Shown in pieces: positions 1 through 11,900 of a stretch of DNA of 64,000 nt. Source of the DNA: Toxorhynchites rutilus septentrionalis (taxonomy: Eukaryota; Arthropoda; Insecta; Diptera; Culicidae). The notes beneath the pieces were generated by a model. That model was given only the letters and a program-made list of their open reading frames with translations. It had not been told where the DNA came from and did no database searches. The stretch lies in contig NC_073744.1 in assembly GCF_029784135.1 (NCBI RefSeq), positions 105,171,266-105,235,265 on the forward strand, written 5' to 3'. Position numbers and translations under genes: made by a program. Position 1 is the first letter of the stretch. The number at the start of each line of letters is the position of its first letter.

Positions 1-500
1 CGAAACAATTGGATTTTTTTCTCGTAATTTTTGATTGCAATTGTTTTTTTGACGTGGGATTACGTCTTTCGGGAACATATTGCGGTACAAATTGAAAATC
101 GGAAATCGAGTACATCGTAAAAATTGGTCAATTTCAAACGCCTATTGCTCAATCATTTGATGATGGATTGATGAAGTTTTTGCGTCAATCGATTTCGGCA
201 CCCCATAACATTTTTTTATATTGAAGAAAATAGTATATGTCATGAAACTAACTATCGAACAATTGAAAAATCTCAACCACTATCCTAACGTAAATACCCA
301 CTTCTGATACATGCGGCGGGTCCCTAACAGAAACATCAAAACCGAGCTGTCTGGGGGAAATCGGCATTGAAAATATATAAAAGTAAGGTGAGCTTTTGCT
401 CCCGCCGAAATGTGTTCCCTAACAGAGACATCAAAACCAAGCTGCCTAGGGGAAATCGGCATTGCAAATATATACAAGTCGGGGGCATTTTTGTATTTCA
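1..500. repeat. Dispersed repeat with a two-unit 95-bp tandem duplication
   Basis: Two units start at 322 and 417 with the same opening (CCCTAACAGAVACATCAAAA) and the same sequence up to an ATATATA tract, so a unit of about 95 bp is duplicated with a few substitutions. Bases 51-75 resemble the promoter-side end of the E elements described at 34962 (GACGTRGGAYTACGTCTTTC), so the window seems to open inside or next to a related repeat. The minus-strand reading frame over 280-501 only reflects the tandem unit and is not a gene. Confidence 0.6.
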
Positions 501-1030
501 AGTATGGTGACTATTTCAAGTATGGTGACTGATACAATTAATTCTAACAAATATAAATTAAATTTGGAACTTTAATGTTGGTTGCTTCGTGAAATTTCAT
601 ATCAGTATATATTTCATATCATATCATGTATTGTGAAAAATTTAGCACAAGTGTAAGTGTAAAACTGTATATAGTAGCAGTTGCGTTAAAAATGACTTGA
701 TATATAAAACGATTTATTTCAATTTTCATAAATTAAAACCAAGGTGTACATTCACCTTTGTTACTGACTCGATGCTCTAGGTGCCCGCAATATTGTGACA
801 TGGTGACAGAGATTATGACAAAGCAACGTTTAGACAAAGCACTCAATATTTCTCGTATTTATGCATGGTATTACAGTGATTTTTTTGCCTTTTTTAAAAG
901 ATAGCCTTGACAGGTCATATATACGTTGTAATGTAATAAATTCGATGCTGTTATTTATTTACATCAAATTACATTTTTCTAGATCTCCTCCACCAGTCTT
1001 CCGAAAAACACTTACACATGTCCACGCGAT
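501..1030. other. AT-rich spacer, nothing recognised
   Basis: No reading frame, tRNA-like sequence, inverted repeat or known element end was recognised here. Confidence 0.5.
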
Positions 1031-2070
1031 GTGAAAATTCCATATTTTTGTTTGAATTCGAACATGATTTTCGCTAGTATTGAATGTTTATCCCATACAC
1101 GAACAATTATTAACAAACATAAACATGTAAAAACAAACACGATGTTTATAATTCATGAACATCATGTACAAACATATCACCCGATGTCGCATAATTCATT
1201 GCTTTCGTTTCGTTTCTTTTCATACACGGAAAGAAATTTTCACCCCAAAACATTTCATCGTAGAATACTCTTTCACAGAAACGAACTTGAAATTTAGTTC
1301 GCATTACAAAAGTTGCTCGAATTAAGAGGCTATGAGTTCATGCACATTTTGCAAGTCTGATTAAATAATCCTTGGTTTCGTGCAAAGAAAACATTCTCTG
1401 AATAGAAAGAAGCTTTCTATGAGAATTTTTTTTGCGTGCATGTTGGCAATTGAAGTCTGGGGAACCGACTGCACAGCGGGCGACGTCGTACAAATGCTGA
1501 CCAAAAAAATAAATACCCAAAAAGTAGTTTTAGATGCAAGATGTGTGCCGCTGATCTTGCATCTTGCATCTAAAACTAATTTTTGGGTATTTTTTTTTTG
1601 GTCAGCATTTGTACGACGTCGCCCGCTGTGCAGTCGGTTCCCCAGACTTCAATTGCCAACATGCACGCAAAAAAATTCTCATAGAAAGCTTCTTTCTATT
1701 CAGAGAATGTTTTCTTTGCACGAAACCAAGGATTATTTAATCAGACTTGCAAAATGTGCATGAACTCATAGCCTCTTAATTCGAGCAACTTTTGTAATGC
1801 GAACTAAATTTCAAGTTCGTTTCTGTGAAAGAGTATTCTACGATGAAATGTTTTGGGGTGAAAATTTCTTTCCGTGTATGAAAAGAAACGAAACGAAAGC
1901 AATGAATTATGCGACATCGGGTGATATGTTTGTACATGATGTTCATGAATTATAAACATCGTGTTTGTTTTTACATGTTTATGTTTGTTAATAATTGTTC
2001 GTGTATGGGATAAACATTCAATACTAGCGAAAATCATGTTCGAATTCAAACAAAAATATGGAATTTTCAC
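1031..2070. repeat. Near-perfect 1,040-bp palindrome (foldback)
   Basis: The left arm (1031 to about 1543) is repeated as reverse complement in the right arm (about 1560-2070), with an unpaired centre of roughly 16 bases near 1544-1559. The outer 267 bases of each arm translate to the identical 88-residue string on opposite strands, so no substitution changes it there. Small differences occur only toward the centre: 8 versus 7 bases in one homopolymer, and changes beside the central T/A tracts. The open frames inside are mirror images of each other and are not supported as genes. No convincing target duplication was found (ACGCGAT on the left, AACACAG on the right). It could be a recent foldback transposon, an inverted duplication, or an assembly artefact of hairpin type. 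Confidence 0.92.
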
Positions 2071-3494
2071 AACACAGCAGAACCAGTAGAGAAATTTTAG
2101 CGGCTAAAACAAACCATTAATTTCTCGATGTTATCACAAACTGAATGAAGGAAAAAAACTAAAAGCTACACTTACACTACACTACATATGCTATGTGTGC
2201 ATGCGATTGCATCATCCTTTCTTCTCCTCTTCTACGCTCGTTTTATAGCTCGGGTCACGTTCGTCGCGAACAAGCAGTACAGGCAAACCTTTTTTTGTGC
2301 GCAAATATGCTTTTTTCGCACTGAAATGCATATAAACCATCGAAAAAAACTAAATGGACGATAACTTCGTCAAATATGCCTCTTTTCATACACCGCACAA
2401 AAAATATGCACAAGAACAGAAGATCGCATAAAAAAATCGAACAAAAAAAAAAATTCGCACGAAAAAAAATCGCACCAAAACAGGTTTTATTGTATTGGCC
2501 ATTTGTATTCAAAGATCCAGCCAAAATTGTTGCTCCCGTGGTCGAGTGGTTAGCGTCACGCCCAACATGTTGACATGTTGACATGTGGCTGAATAATTCT
2601 GGTACTTTATATTCTTTATATTCGAAAAATATTGTAATCGAAATTTGTTGTGGGTAACTAAACATCTCCGCCACGCTCTATCCAATTTTAGTACTTGTTC
2701 AAATAGTTAATAATAGCGAATGTTACATGAATTTAATATATAAATTATGGCGTGCACTAAATAATTATATCAATTGTGAAAAACTCTGATATCAATCGAC
2801 GTTTATTTTGTTCAGAACAGATGAAGAGGTTTATTTTATTTGCCCAATATTTTAGACGAAGCACCCATTGTCATGATAGGAAAGCATTTTTTCCATGTCA
2901 ACATACCAACACACCACGCGTTGAGTGGTGGTGGTGTCCTACGCACTGCCGGTGCTTGGGGTGAAAATACAAGAGAAACTGAACATCATGTGAAACATTA
3001 GGATTAAACATCGTATGTTCAAACTTACTACGAATACAAACATGTCACATTTTCAAACACAGGTACGAAAAAATAATGGTTGTATTCAAACACAAAACTG
3101 CGAACAGCAGCGAAGACATGTTTATCCCGGACGCAGTGTCACATGGAAGACTGTCCTCCACAATATACCCGGTCCATGGCTGCAGTTCTTCAGTCTTGGG
3201 CTAGAAAAACTCTTGTTAAGACCTACTCCACCTGGTCCAACCAACTCGTTGGGTTCCTCTTCTCCTCATCCCTACCGAATTCGATGCGAATTCCATCTTC
3301 AAGGGGCTATTGATGACTCAATGGATGCTAGGCTCGTCGTAGAGTTATGCCAGTTTGTGGTTCATTTTCGTTCACTTCGTGTTCCTGAACCCCACTAATA
3401 GTTTAATCTCAGCATTCGAAGTTCGCAAATTCCAAGTGTTCTCGAACCCTTTCATCATTCATGTTTCATGCTCGTAGAGGGCTACCCGCCAGTG
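2071..3494. other. Non-coding stretch with a SINE-like box A fragment
   Basis: At 2541-2560 the sequence GGTCGAGTGGTTAGCGTC matches the box A half of the tRNA-derived SINE at 28279, but no box B follows; instead a CATGTTGA microrepeat runs from about 2566 to 2586. Around 2285-2490 there are A-rich runs with repeated CGCAC words, suggesting a MITE-like palindrome. The plus-strand frames at 3015-3398 show no recognised domain. No gene is supported. Confidence 0.4.
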
Positions 3495-3665
3495 CGTCTC
3501 TACCGATTCAGCAATATACATTGAGCAGAAGAACTGAAGACTGTGAGAGAAGCTGGAAAATTTGGTTGGACCCTACAAATCCTGTGGACTCTTTCATAGA
3601 GAAACCGTCACAAAAGTACAAATGATTCTCAATGCGTCCATATTTTGCACCAAAAATCGTTAAGA
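3495..3665 (-). pseudogene. Decayed I-clade RNase H fragment
   Basis: Read on the minus strand, this gives a string aligned to the start of the RNase H domain of the I elements elsewhere in the window: an AKYGRI motif, then YFCDGFSMKESTGF where the better copies have YFTDGSSMNESTGF. Frameshifts and stops follow, and the rest of the domain (AELAAI, TDSLSSVEAI, WVPSHCS) is missing. It is an old truncated relic of a non-LTR retrotransposon. Identification rests on comparison with the copies at 19459-23884 and 56028-62104. Confidence 0.65.
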
Positions 3666-6600
3666 TGAATATAAAAAAAATTAACCCCTTCCCGTACGAT
3701 TCAATTTTCGAAAGAGCGGACCAAATGCGAACGCTTCGATGGATGACGCATCGAGTAATTTCACTTCTCTGCTGAGCGTCTCTGTGCCGCCTGCGTTGCA
3801 AGCGCACCACGAGAAAGACTCAATGTACGTTTTGGCACAATCATTTCAAATCGAGTGAGACTCGATGTTGTACGTGAAAGGGTTGAATTCCATGAATGTC
3901 CTGCACGAATCAAAATTGAGAATTTAGCTCGAATAGTTACTCAAAATTTCCGATCACCGAACAAGACACAACATATCTCGTCGGTCCGTTTTATTGTGAA
4001 CTGGTACTCAGGAATCCATCCCTTCCATGATAATCGCAAGGAAGCCAGGTTATAGGGGTTCTAGAATTCATTTCCTTTTCCTGGTGACTGTAAAGACTTA
4101 ACCGGCATCGTTATTGACTATTTCAAGTTTAAATCAACAAAACAAGTTTAAATCATCGAAAATAGAGAAATGAGAATAGGTGCTCTCCCAAGTGCCATTC
4201 AGTATGTTTTTTGTTCAATTTCGCGGATTCTGATCAATCACGGAGAGCAACTACGACATGTTTCTACCACAACTATTCACAACTATTTGAATGAATTTAA
4301 GGATCAGTTGCCTTTGTTTTTCTGTCACTTCAAGGTTTCCAGTCGATGGTCAGGCTTTCTCCAAATCATTCCAAGATATCATAAATCGAGGATTCAAAAT
4401 AATTCAACTGGTTAGCTAACTAACGAGCGGAGAGTTCGCTATTTTAATTTTTATCCATAATAGATATAATTTAGAGAAAATTTGAAAATTTTAGAAATTA
4501 AAATTTTCCGTACGGCTCTATAATGTTTGTGTTCGTCGTTCCTCTGGCAGTTCGATTACCACACACATAACCAAAGGTAAGGTATGGATGATACCACTAC
4601 GCCAGATCGCCTCCAGTGCGCGGTATTCAAAACGTCAACGAATTACTCAGAACTTATTTCAAGGTTTTGCAATAGTCTTGTACGTATCCGCACAAAGAAC
4701 TAGAACTTAGAAATGTAAAGATTTCAGCATAAGAATCAGGCGTGAAGTTGATGGTCAATTCGATAAATCTGAGTATCATTAATTAGTAACGTAAACGTAA
4801 TTCTAGCTGGTGCATCTCTACGTATCATTCATTACAATGTCCACGGCATTTGAAGTGATTTGATAAATCACCATACTTCCAAAACAACACTAAATATAAT
4901 AATATTGCAAATCAAATTGATACTTACGAAATTTTTTACTGATTCCTCTACTGATCCAAGTGATGTATTAAGCTGTTCCTTCATCCTTGTCATGTCACCT
5001 TTTGTGATGGGGTAGCCATTGAATGACGGAATTTGGTTGTTGCTGTTGTGATGGCACGGATTGTACCAATACTCAGAGTTCCCAATGGATCGGCTTTGAA
5101 CTATTGACAGAATACATAGTAGAACTGCAATTACGTCGTATATTCCTGGGGGGAAGAAGAAGGTCGTTTATAATTTCAAAAGTGCTAAACATCCTTTCCG
5201 AATCGATTAAACAATGGTGAAGCTTGTGATTCAACCCCCTTCTACTGCTTCTTTTTCCAATTTTTTTTTAAGGTTGCTAAACAAAACCGGTGTTTCGAAT
5301 ACAAATTTATGGAATGTTCTTGTATACAGATGATAAGGAATAAAAAACAGTCTGTGATAAAACTATTCTATCTTATTTACAAAGCATCAAATCCATCGAA
5401 ATTTTCAAATGGCTCGACGATTCATACTCAGTGCATAAATTATGAAACACAGTGACATAGTGACATGAAATTATATTTTACATTTCCTCACAACCACGTG
5501 TTTCTGTAAATGTAGTAAAATCGAATAAGCAGTTTTAGGGGAGTGCCGATTCTAATTAAATTAATTAAGAAAAGAAAAGATTGAAACTCAAGAATTTTTC
5601 TTACTTAATGACATTTCTTCACATTTTCATTACATGGGAGGTAAGGTATTTTCTTCGCGCTTTGCGCCTCCGTCCGTTCTGCTTCCATCATTACAGATAA
5701 TTTGTCTCGTTTTGTTTTATATCCATTTACTCTTTATCAGCAATTATGGAAGATTAACTATAAAAAGAGATTTAGCTCTCTCGTGCTGTGATGTTCATCC
5801 GCAGCCGGAGCCCAGCGGGTTGATATTTTCCTATGTGATATTTTTCTCATTTCAAATTTTTCTCGTGTAATTCCGGTACAAGAAAATCAATTATGTGTAA
5901 TTAATATTGCCTGCACTAGTGGCGACTAATTGATAAATAGCCGCCTGTTGTAAAATGAAATATTTCGCGATTTTGCGGGAGCAGACTTGTTCCTGCTGGT
6001 ACGCTATGCCGTGTGGACGAATACAACAGCAGCACTAGACAAAAGATGCAATAAAAATAAAACAACTTCTTCCGATCGAGCACGAAACCGGTGATCAAAG
6101 ATTGAAAGATAAATAAAACATCGGCATCATAAACAGCAACGACGTGTTACCGGGGGGAAAGAATCTCTGCCTGCTTTAACGAATGCCATCTTCTCTCCTT
6201 GTTGTCCGCTGAACTTATGGGAATGGTCGGAGCGAAGCAAATAGGACCAAAATAAAGAAGTAGTCGCAAATTCAAACGAGCATTTAAAAAATAAACCTTT
6301 CCCATATCCACATTAGGCTACTCTTCTTTGATAATAACCCGACAAGCCACTTCGTGGAAAGTAGTGGGAGGGGGGATGAGCGGTGCGAAATCGGACACAG
6401 CGAACAATATCCTGCAGGTACCGCCAAACTAGTTGATTTAATTATTGGCTTAGTCTCGATCGAAATAAATTTCATTATTATTGCAGGCAAAAAAAAACAT
6501 TGTATGCGTGCGACGGTAGTACTAACATTAGCTTAACGATTTACCTGCGGTCGTGACATTCGGAAATGAACATGGGATAACCCGCGGGAGTCAGTTTCAT

Positions 6601-7789
6601 CACTATTGATAAACATGAATCATTCAATCTTTCGTTCGATACATAATCTTTGCGTGAGCGCTGCTTCAGTTTCTCAATGTTCAATTGTCATCATCATCAT
6701 TTTGTCAATGGACCGGCCATAGAAATGACTTGGTTCAATCATGTAACAAAATAAATACGACACACGTTTTTCTTCTTATTAATTATTGATTTTAAAACGG
6801 AACTTTCGTTTTTTCGGATGTCACAGGGAAAATTGTTATTACCGTTCACATCCATATAATTTTTTGTGACACGAATCTTCTTGCAATTTGATTAGGAAAC
6901 TCATGGTTTCCTTTAGTTACTTTTGAATTCGAAAATCGCACATTCGTTACGAATATTCATCTTTCACTTGTTATTTTGTGATTGTTTTATTGTTTCAGGT
7001 GTTATCAAAACGAACAAAATAGATGACACAATCCATCAAACATGCTGAGATATGACAACTTGGGCCATATTACAAAAGTTACCAAAATTTTAAGATTAAA
7101 TTCAGTTCATCAAAATGGTTTTTGAACATCTTGGTGATTTAAGTCAACAAAAAAGATGACACTTTTTCCTAATTATTTGTTTTATTTGTTTCAGCACTTT
7201 GTGCAGCATATGAACGTGTAGATTGAATCAAATGATATCTCGTGTATAATTCCGGTTCGTTAAATAATAAACAGATGCCTTAGGATTCATCGTTTTTGTC
7301 GTGTATTTGACATGTAGCTGAATCAAAGATTATGGAATAAATTCGTGTAAGTGAACTGCTCAGAACGATAAAAAATACGTGCCGTTCCGTTAATTTGAGT
7401 CATTTAAAAAATCCGCAGTTTTACGTTAAATTTTCGAATGATTTTATCTTTATTGAAACTCAATTGCAATCATGTTTATATTGCTCATTATTAACTGAGG
7501 GGCTAAGAAAGAAGGAGGTGTAAGTGATTTGATCGATTTCTCTTCATCAACTTTCTTGTTAGTTAACAACCCAACTGCAAAAAACATTCCAATTTAGACA
7601 CGAATGTCACATTGTGATAAAGTGTCTTAAATCAAATAACAAATTCCAATTTAAGATTGCTATAGAATCCGATAGATGAGGTTCAGACCTCTGTTCCACA
7701 TTGTCAAATACAGCTGGGAATAAGTTTGCAGCTAAGTTATGACCAAAAGAGAGAGTCGATGTAAAGAAATCGATGATGTCACTTACACC
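3666..7789. other. Long non-coding region, no gene recognised
   Basis: About 4.1 kb of AT-rich DNA with only short unconvincing frames. A tRNA-like minus-strand fragment lies at about 4577-4620. The segment 5770-6540 is somewhat richer in GC (for example the GCAGCCGGAGCCCAGCGGG stretch near 5800), but I found no conserved protein, splice-consistent exon pair or element end. Confidence 0.4.
4577..4620 (-). repeat. tRNA-derived SINE fragment (box A region)
   Basis: The reverse complement contains CTGGCGTAGTGGTATCATCC, the same box-A-like sequence as the SINE nested at 31915-32068 (GGCGTAGTGGTAACATCC). The box B side is not clear, so this is a truncated or decayed copy. Confidence 0.4.
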
Positions 7790-8422
7790 CAGTCTTGCCA
7801 CATTTTAATCTGTACCAGAGGGGACAAAAACATTTCTCGTCTGTACTTTTCCTCCAAAAATCTGTACCATCTAAAATATTCCTTGTTGAGAAAAATCTAT
7901 TTTATTAACATGAAAAAAATACTCATTTATTTACTTAAAAATATTACATTTACATTTGCAAGTCATTCATGTGTTTGATGATACTTATATATAGTTTTTC
8001 TGAAACTAGATTGCATACTATCATTTATTAAAATGCTGCTGGCACGATGTGTGATCAAATCTCTTGATCTTAAAATAGCGTCAAATAGCCGATTTCGGAA
8101 CTTGCTTTGTTATGATTTGTTTTGATCTGAGAAAACGCTCGACAGTTGTCGAGGAGTGAGGCATAGTGAGAACGTTACAAACAAGATATCGAAGCCTCAA
8201 AAATGCGAGCGAACCGTCAAGCACCAAGCGATACTGCGGTGTAAAAGTCGCCTTGTACCTTTGTACAAATGTAAGATATTTCACACGTGGAAAAATCTGT
8301 ACTTTTTAACGAAAATCTGCACTTTTTAACGAAAATCTGTACCCTGTACCATACAAAATCTGTACCAAAAATAACGAAAAAATCTGTACCCTTCCAGATA
8401 AATCTGTACGTGTGCAACACTG
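7790..8422. mobile_element. Non-autonomous hAT-like element (MITE), 633 bp
   Basis: The left end is CAGTCTTGCCACATTTTAAT and the right end, read inward on the other strand, is CAGTGTTGCACACGTACAGA; these form imperfect terminal inverted repeats. Flanks are CTTACACC (7782-7789) and CTTACAAA (8423-8430), an 8-bp duplication with two mismatches, as expected for an aged hAT insertion. The interior carries many copies of a short motif close to AATCTGTACC, dense at 8290-8410, and no coding capacity. Similar ends (CAGGGTTGCCACATTT or CACTGGTTGCCACATTT) occur at 18335, 18602 and 19287. The superfamily call is inference from TIR style and duplication length. Confidence 0.7.
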
Positions 8423-8570
8423 CTTACAAATCTTTCATTTTGAGCCCCTCATCTATAACAATTCGCTATTTTTCGGGTACTGCCATAGTTCCGACCGTTC
8501 AGAACTTCTGCGGCTTATCGGCGAAGAGTGGTTTTCAATTGACTTTCGACAGCGTCAGCCAATCTACCTA

Positions 8571-8636
8571 GTTCGATGTAACGTACACTTCACTTTCAAA
8601 ATCGCACGCTGTATCGACTTGTACGTTATATCGAAC
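8571..8636. repeat. 66-bp miniature inverted-repeat unit
   Basis: GTTCGATGTAACGTACA at the left faces TGTACGTTATATCGAAC at the right (reverse complement GTTCGATATAACGTACA, one mismatch over 17 bases), separated by about 30 bases. A half-match (TGTACGTTATATCGAAG) is at about 10748. This looks like a Tc1/mariner-type terminal repeat pair with almost nothing between the ends. Confidence 0.6.
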
Positions 8637-8905
8637 ATAACAAAAATTCGAGGATCATGGCTTAGATTACTCTATTGTGCTGCTGTTTGGGTGAGGTTAG
8701 TAAATAATGATGAAAAAGTTCAACTAGAAGATGAAGCAAACTTCTCTCATGATGTTTCTCTTCATACTGTTGATTAAAGCTGTTTAGAATCCGGAGTCAC
8801 AAAACCAGTTGTATCTCGAGATTGGTTAAAGGTCCAAAAATGTTTTTATATTACAAATAAACCTCTACATTTTTGATGAATTTTCGTACTTTTCTTCGGA
8901 TACCT

Positions 8906-9440
8906 CTATACCTCCGTATATCTCTGGACTCTCTGTTGATCAACATCAGCGGCGATTTTACTACACGATCTTTTCATTTCTGCAGCATCCCGAGTCACCT
9001 TGGCACCCTTACTCAATTCCGCTTGACAATTAGCTAATATTTTTCGATTGGGCGCGGTACCACTGAAGGTACCACTCTTATACATTTTCGAGTCCATTCT
9101 GAAGTTTGTGATGAAAACATTGCTTTTCTGTCCACAGCTGCAAATCCCTTGCCAAATTCTGGCAAGGGGAAATTTACTTAAATTTGCTAAGAACTTTTTT
9201 TTTTCAGGGGAAATGTACTTAAATTTGCTAAGAACGTTTCAATTGGCAACGGTCTCATAGAATTCCAGGCCTGGGAACTGTCCAAAATACATCTTCACGT
9301 ACATTTCGTCATCCATCAGCATGCATCCTTCGTACTTCGTCACAAAACTTTGCTGTACAATTTTCGAGCGCATCTTTCGGCCATCAGATTTTACTTCAGT
9401 GTCCTATTTGGTTGCTTGCAGACACATAAAACACAATTCA
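8906..9440 (-). pseudogene. Broken ITmD37E-type transposase (catalytic D and C-terminal parts)
   Basis: Minus-strand translation across 9440-9240 shows CMLMDDEMYVKMYFGQFPG, the segment around the first catalytic aspartate of IS630/Tc1/mariner DD37E transposases (usual form LMDDETYVK). Toward 8906 a second piece reads PNRKILANCQAELSKGAKV and continues to DQQRVQR, consistent with the C-terminal tail of such transposases. The middle part, with the second aspartate and the glutamate, is absent or scrambled, and a 29-bp sequence is duplicated near 9168-9237. The HTH-containing piece at 10074-10330 has the same orientation and could be the N-terminus of the same copy. Confidence 0.6.
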
Positions 9441-10073
9441 GATCCAATAATCAGGAGGGGGGAAAAGTGCTGTTTTTATTATAATAATCAACTACATAGA
9501 GAAAGTATTGTTATTAAAGTTAAAAATAATATAAATAATAAAAATGAACGAACGACATTCTTTCATCAATTAATGTCAGCATTACAAATCATCAGGGTCC
9601 AACTGACATTTTGGCAGATACTGAAATTTCAGTATTATTGACTTCTAAACATATATAAACTTAATTATAATTCAATTTTACTTCTCGTCAAATGTCGGTG
9701 TTTATTATTCTGAACGATAGAGTTATATAATTCGAAATTTTATTTCATTAAAACAACTAAAAATACGAATTACACATATTACAACATTTATTTCAATTCT
9801 GGATTGGTCAAAAAAATAAATAATCAAAGCCTGAGTTTTGAAAACGTTTCCTCTTTTAATAGGAGAAACAACTAACAGCATACGGAAAAAAGACAACATG
9901 GGGAAAAAAGGTGCAAGAAATTTATTTTTCAGGCAAAATGCACTTGAAAAATAAATTTTATTGAATCCGCATGACCCAAGAAAACGCGATAACTTTCTCC
10001 GGATGGTACTTTGCTTAGAATTGTGTATGTGGCGATGTCGTAGTCCGAGAGTCCTAGGTTTGCGTTAATTATC
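9441..10073. other. AT-rich insert between two transposase pieces
   Basis: The segment separates the HTH piece (10074-10330) from the catalytic piece (up to 9440) of what may be one transposase. It is very AT-rich with no coding signal, and I could not find ends of a defined element. Confidence 0.4.
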
Positions 10074-10330
10074 TCAACACCTCCTATCCCAGCTTCCGAT
10101 GCATTCTCTGCCTCCTATCCCACTAAGATGCATTCTCTGATCCATCGGAACAACAGTTACACGTTCACGAAAACGTTTCAACACATAATACACTGTCGAT
10201 TTAACCACTTTCAGCAATTTCGCGATTTTAGTATCTGACCACATCGAATTTTTGAAGAGGGTGTCCAAATTCAAATATCTTCCTTCGGCATCCATCCTCC
10301 ACAACTTTTTCAAAATAAAACGGATCAACT
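10074..10330 (-). pseudogene. Tc1/mariner-superfamily transposase N-terminal HTH fragment
   Basis: Minus-strand translation contains WSDTKIAKLLKVVKSTVYYV followed by LKRFRE, a helix-turn-helix typical of the DNA-binding domain of ITm/Tc1 transposases (family knowledge: S/D-x-x-x-IAKxLxVxxSTVYxVLKRF). Downstream the frame runs into local GGGATAGGAGG duplications and the catalytic domain does not follow. It is probably the start of the broken copy at 8906-9440. Confidence 0.6.
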
Positions 10331-10825
10331 GAAATTTTCACCGACGAAAAATACAGTTTTTTTTCCAAATAATTCGATGTCAAAAGATTTGAGATACGCC
10401 TACTACGACCGCCGCTATAAAATGAACAATTATTCCGGATTTTAACTAAATCAAACCGGAAGGTAAATAGATAAAATGACAATTTGTACCTTTATTCTTC
10501 AGCACAAGTGTTCAAGCCACATTTTCATCAAAGTCCTGAGTCTGGGCTATGGTTTCAGACATGAGACTATAAACAACTTTTTCACAATGCACAATACATA
10601 TATAGATTGTTTTCATGAGATTTCCAATGCTCTAATTGAAATTCGGGAACCTATACCCAGGCCACAACAAAGTGGCCTTTGTTGAACCTGTGAGATTGAC
10701 ATCAAACTCTCAGCCTATTCCGAAAAGATTTTCACACATTGAAAATGTGTACGTTATATCGAAGTTCCCCTGTATAGCCATAAGTTCTATGAGTGAAACC
10801 GCGAAGCAGAAAAAAAAGTTAACAA

Positions 10826-11900
10826 GGCAGTCGTGTAATGTAATATTCCTCCTACATTCTCATCAAGCTTCACGGTTCCATCCAGTATTTGTGCAGTTTC
10901 CAACGATGAAGATCGGTCTTTCCGGGAGCATTTATGTATAACTTTTTACTGCATGCAAATTCATGAAATTTTGGGTAAAACTTGTTCAGAATGCAATGTT
11001 TACATGTGCAAAATTTCGAATCAATCTTTGAAGTGGTTATCGTGATGGCTTCCAAGCAAGAAGTGCTTTGACAAAAAATATGTTCACGGTTGTGGAGAAT
11101 CAAGGCCAGTCCAACAGATGGATTGCGAAACAGTTGGGAATCAACCATTCGATTGAGTCCCATGTGTAAAATCCTTCAAGCTGGAGTAAAGCGAAGGGAG
11201 GCATTACTTCAATCGCAATCCGAACCTTTCGATTCGGGACAAGGTCAAGAAGGTCAATTCTTCCGTCTGATTCGACAATAAAGCGGGTTTTACTACATGT
11301 CTTCAAGGTGAGGTGCCTAACTGAACCAATGATGAGAATACGGTGGCCAAATCCCACGCCAGGAAACTGTACAGCGAGTGGTTGCTGCAGCCAAAATATG
11401 GTAATGGACGACGAGACGTTAGTCAAATCATGTTAGATGGAATTGCATCAATGAGATAAAACAGGAGAATAGGTATTCACAATTAAGTATAGTATTCGTA
11501 TTCGTGATAATATTTTTATTTCCATAAGCATTTGGCAAACAGCGTTTTATCCGAATGTCTTTTTTTGAAATAAATATATGGTAATGGACGACGAGACGTA
11601 CATTAAACTGGACGCCAAGCAGATTCCCGACCTAGAGTTTTTCGTCGGCTGGCCCCCCCTAGATGTTCTGGAGCAGTGTCTTACCGAGAAATACTTGGTG
11701 TGCCAGGCGATCTGTGGGTGCGACAAATTCAGCAACCCGTATATAACGAACGGCACCATCAACGGTCAAATATATAAAAGAAGAATGCCTCCAGAAGCGC
11801 CTGGTGACACTCCGTGTTGGGCCGGATCTGACATAGTTTCCTTACGCGAAACCGGTGATGGAGTGATACGAAGCCAACGAAGGGAAGGGAACAGGGAAGA
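10826..11900 (+). pseudogene. ITmD37E-like transposase, decayed and interrupted
   Basis: A start reading MASKQEVL followed by a stop appears at about 11044. The next frames contain QSNRWIAKQLGINHSI (HTH) and RKLYSEWLLQPKY, and after an inserted sequence VMDDETYIKLDAKQIPDLEF with LVCQAICGCDKFSNPYITNG and GTINGQIYK, which is the first catalytic aspartate block of DD37E enzymes. A frameshift at about 11783 restores an ECLQKRLV-like frame and a PDL block (second aspartate region) with stops; the glutamate block is not found. The copy is split at 11419-11576 by a small insertion. The first 458 bp reappear at 16264-16722 with about four differences. Family: IS630/Tc1/mariner, ITmD37E, known from mosquitoes. 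Confidence 0.75.
11420..11575. mobile_element. 156-bp insertion flanked by a 24-bp target duplication
   Basis: The 24 bases 11396-11419 are repeated exactly at 11576-11599 and the segment between them interrupts the transposase at its catalytic DDE block. The inserted body has a close copy at about 13070-13205, inside the intron of the gene at 12644-13459. It ends in a TTTTTTTGAAATAAAT stretch. A duplication this long and variable fits retrotransposition of a short transcript or SINE-like RNA; no box A or B was recognised. Confidence 0.75.

Noticed and set aside
1031..2070. Two identical 88-residue frames on opposite strands
   Set aside because: They are the two arms of the palindrome; coding signal is absent.
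3015..3398. Plus-strand 127-residue frame
   Set aside because: No recognised domain and no start or splice context; likely chance or an unrecognised repeat.
8412..8777. Plus-strand 121-residue frame
   Set aside because: It starts inside the MITE ending at 8422 and crosses the 66-bp inverted repeat; no conserved motif.
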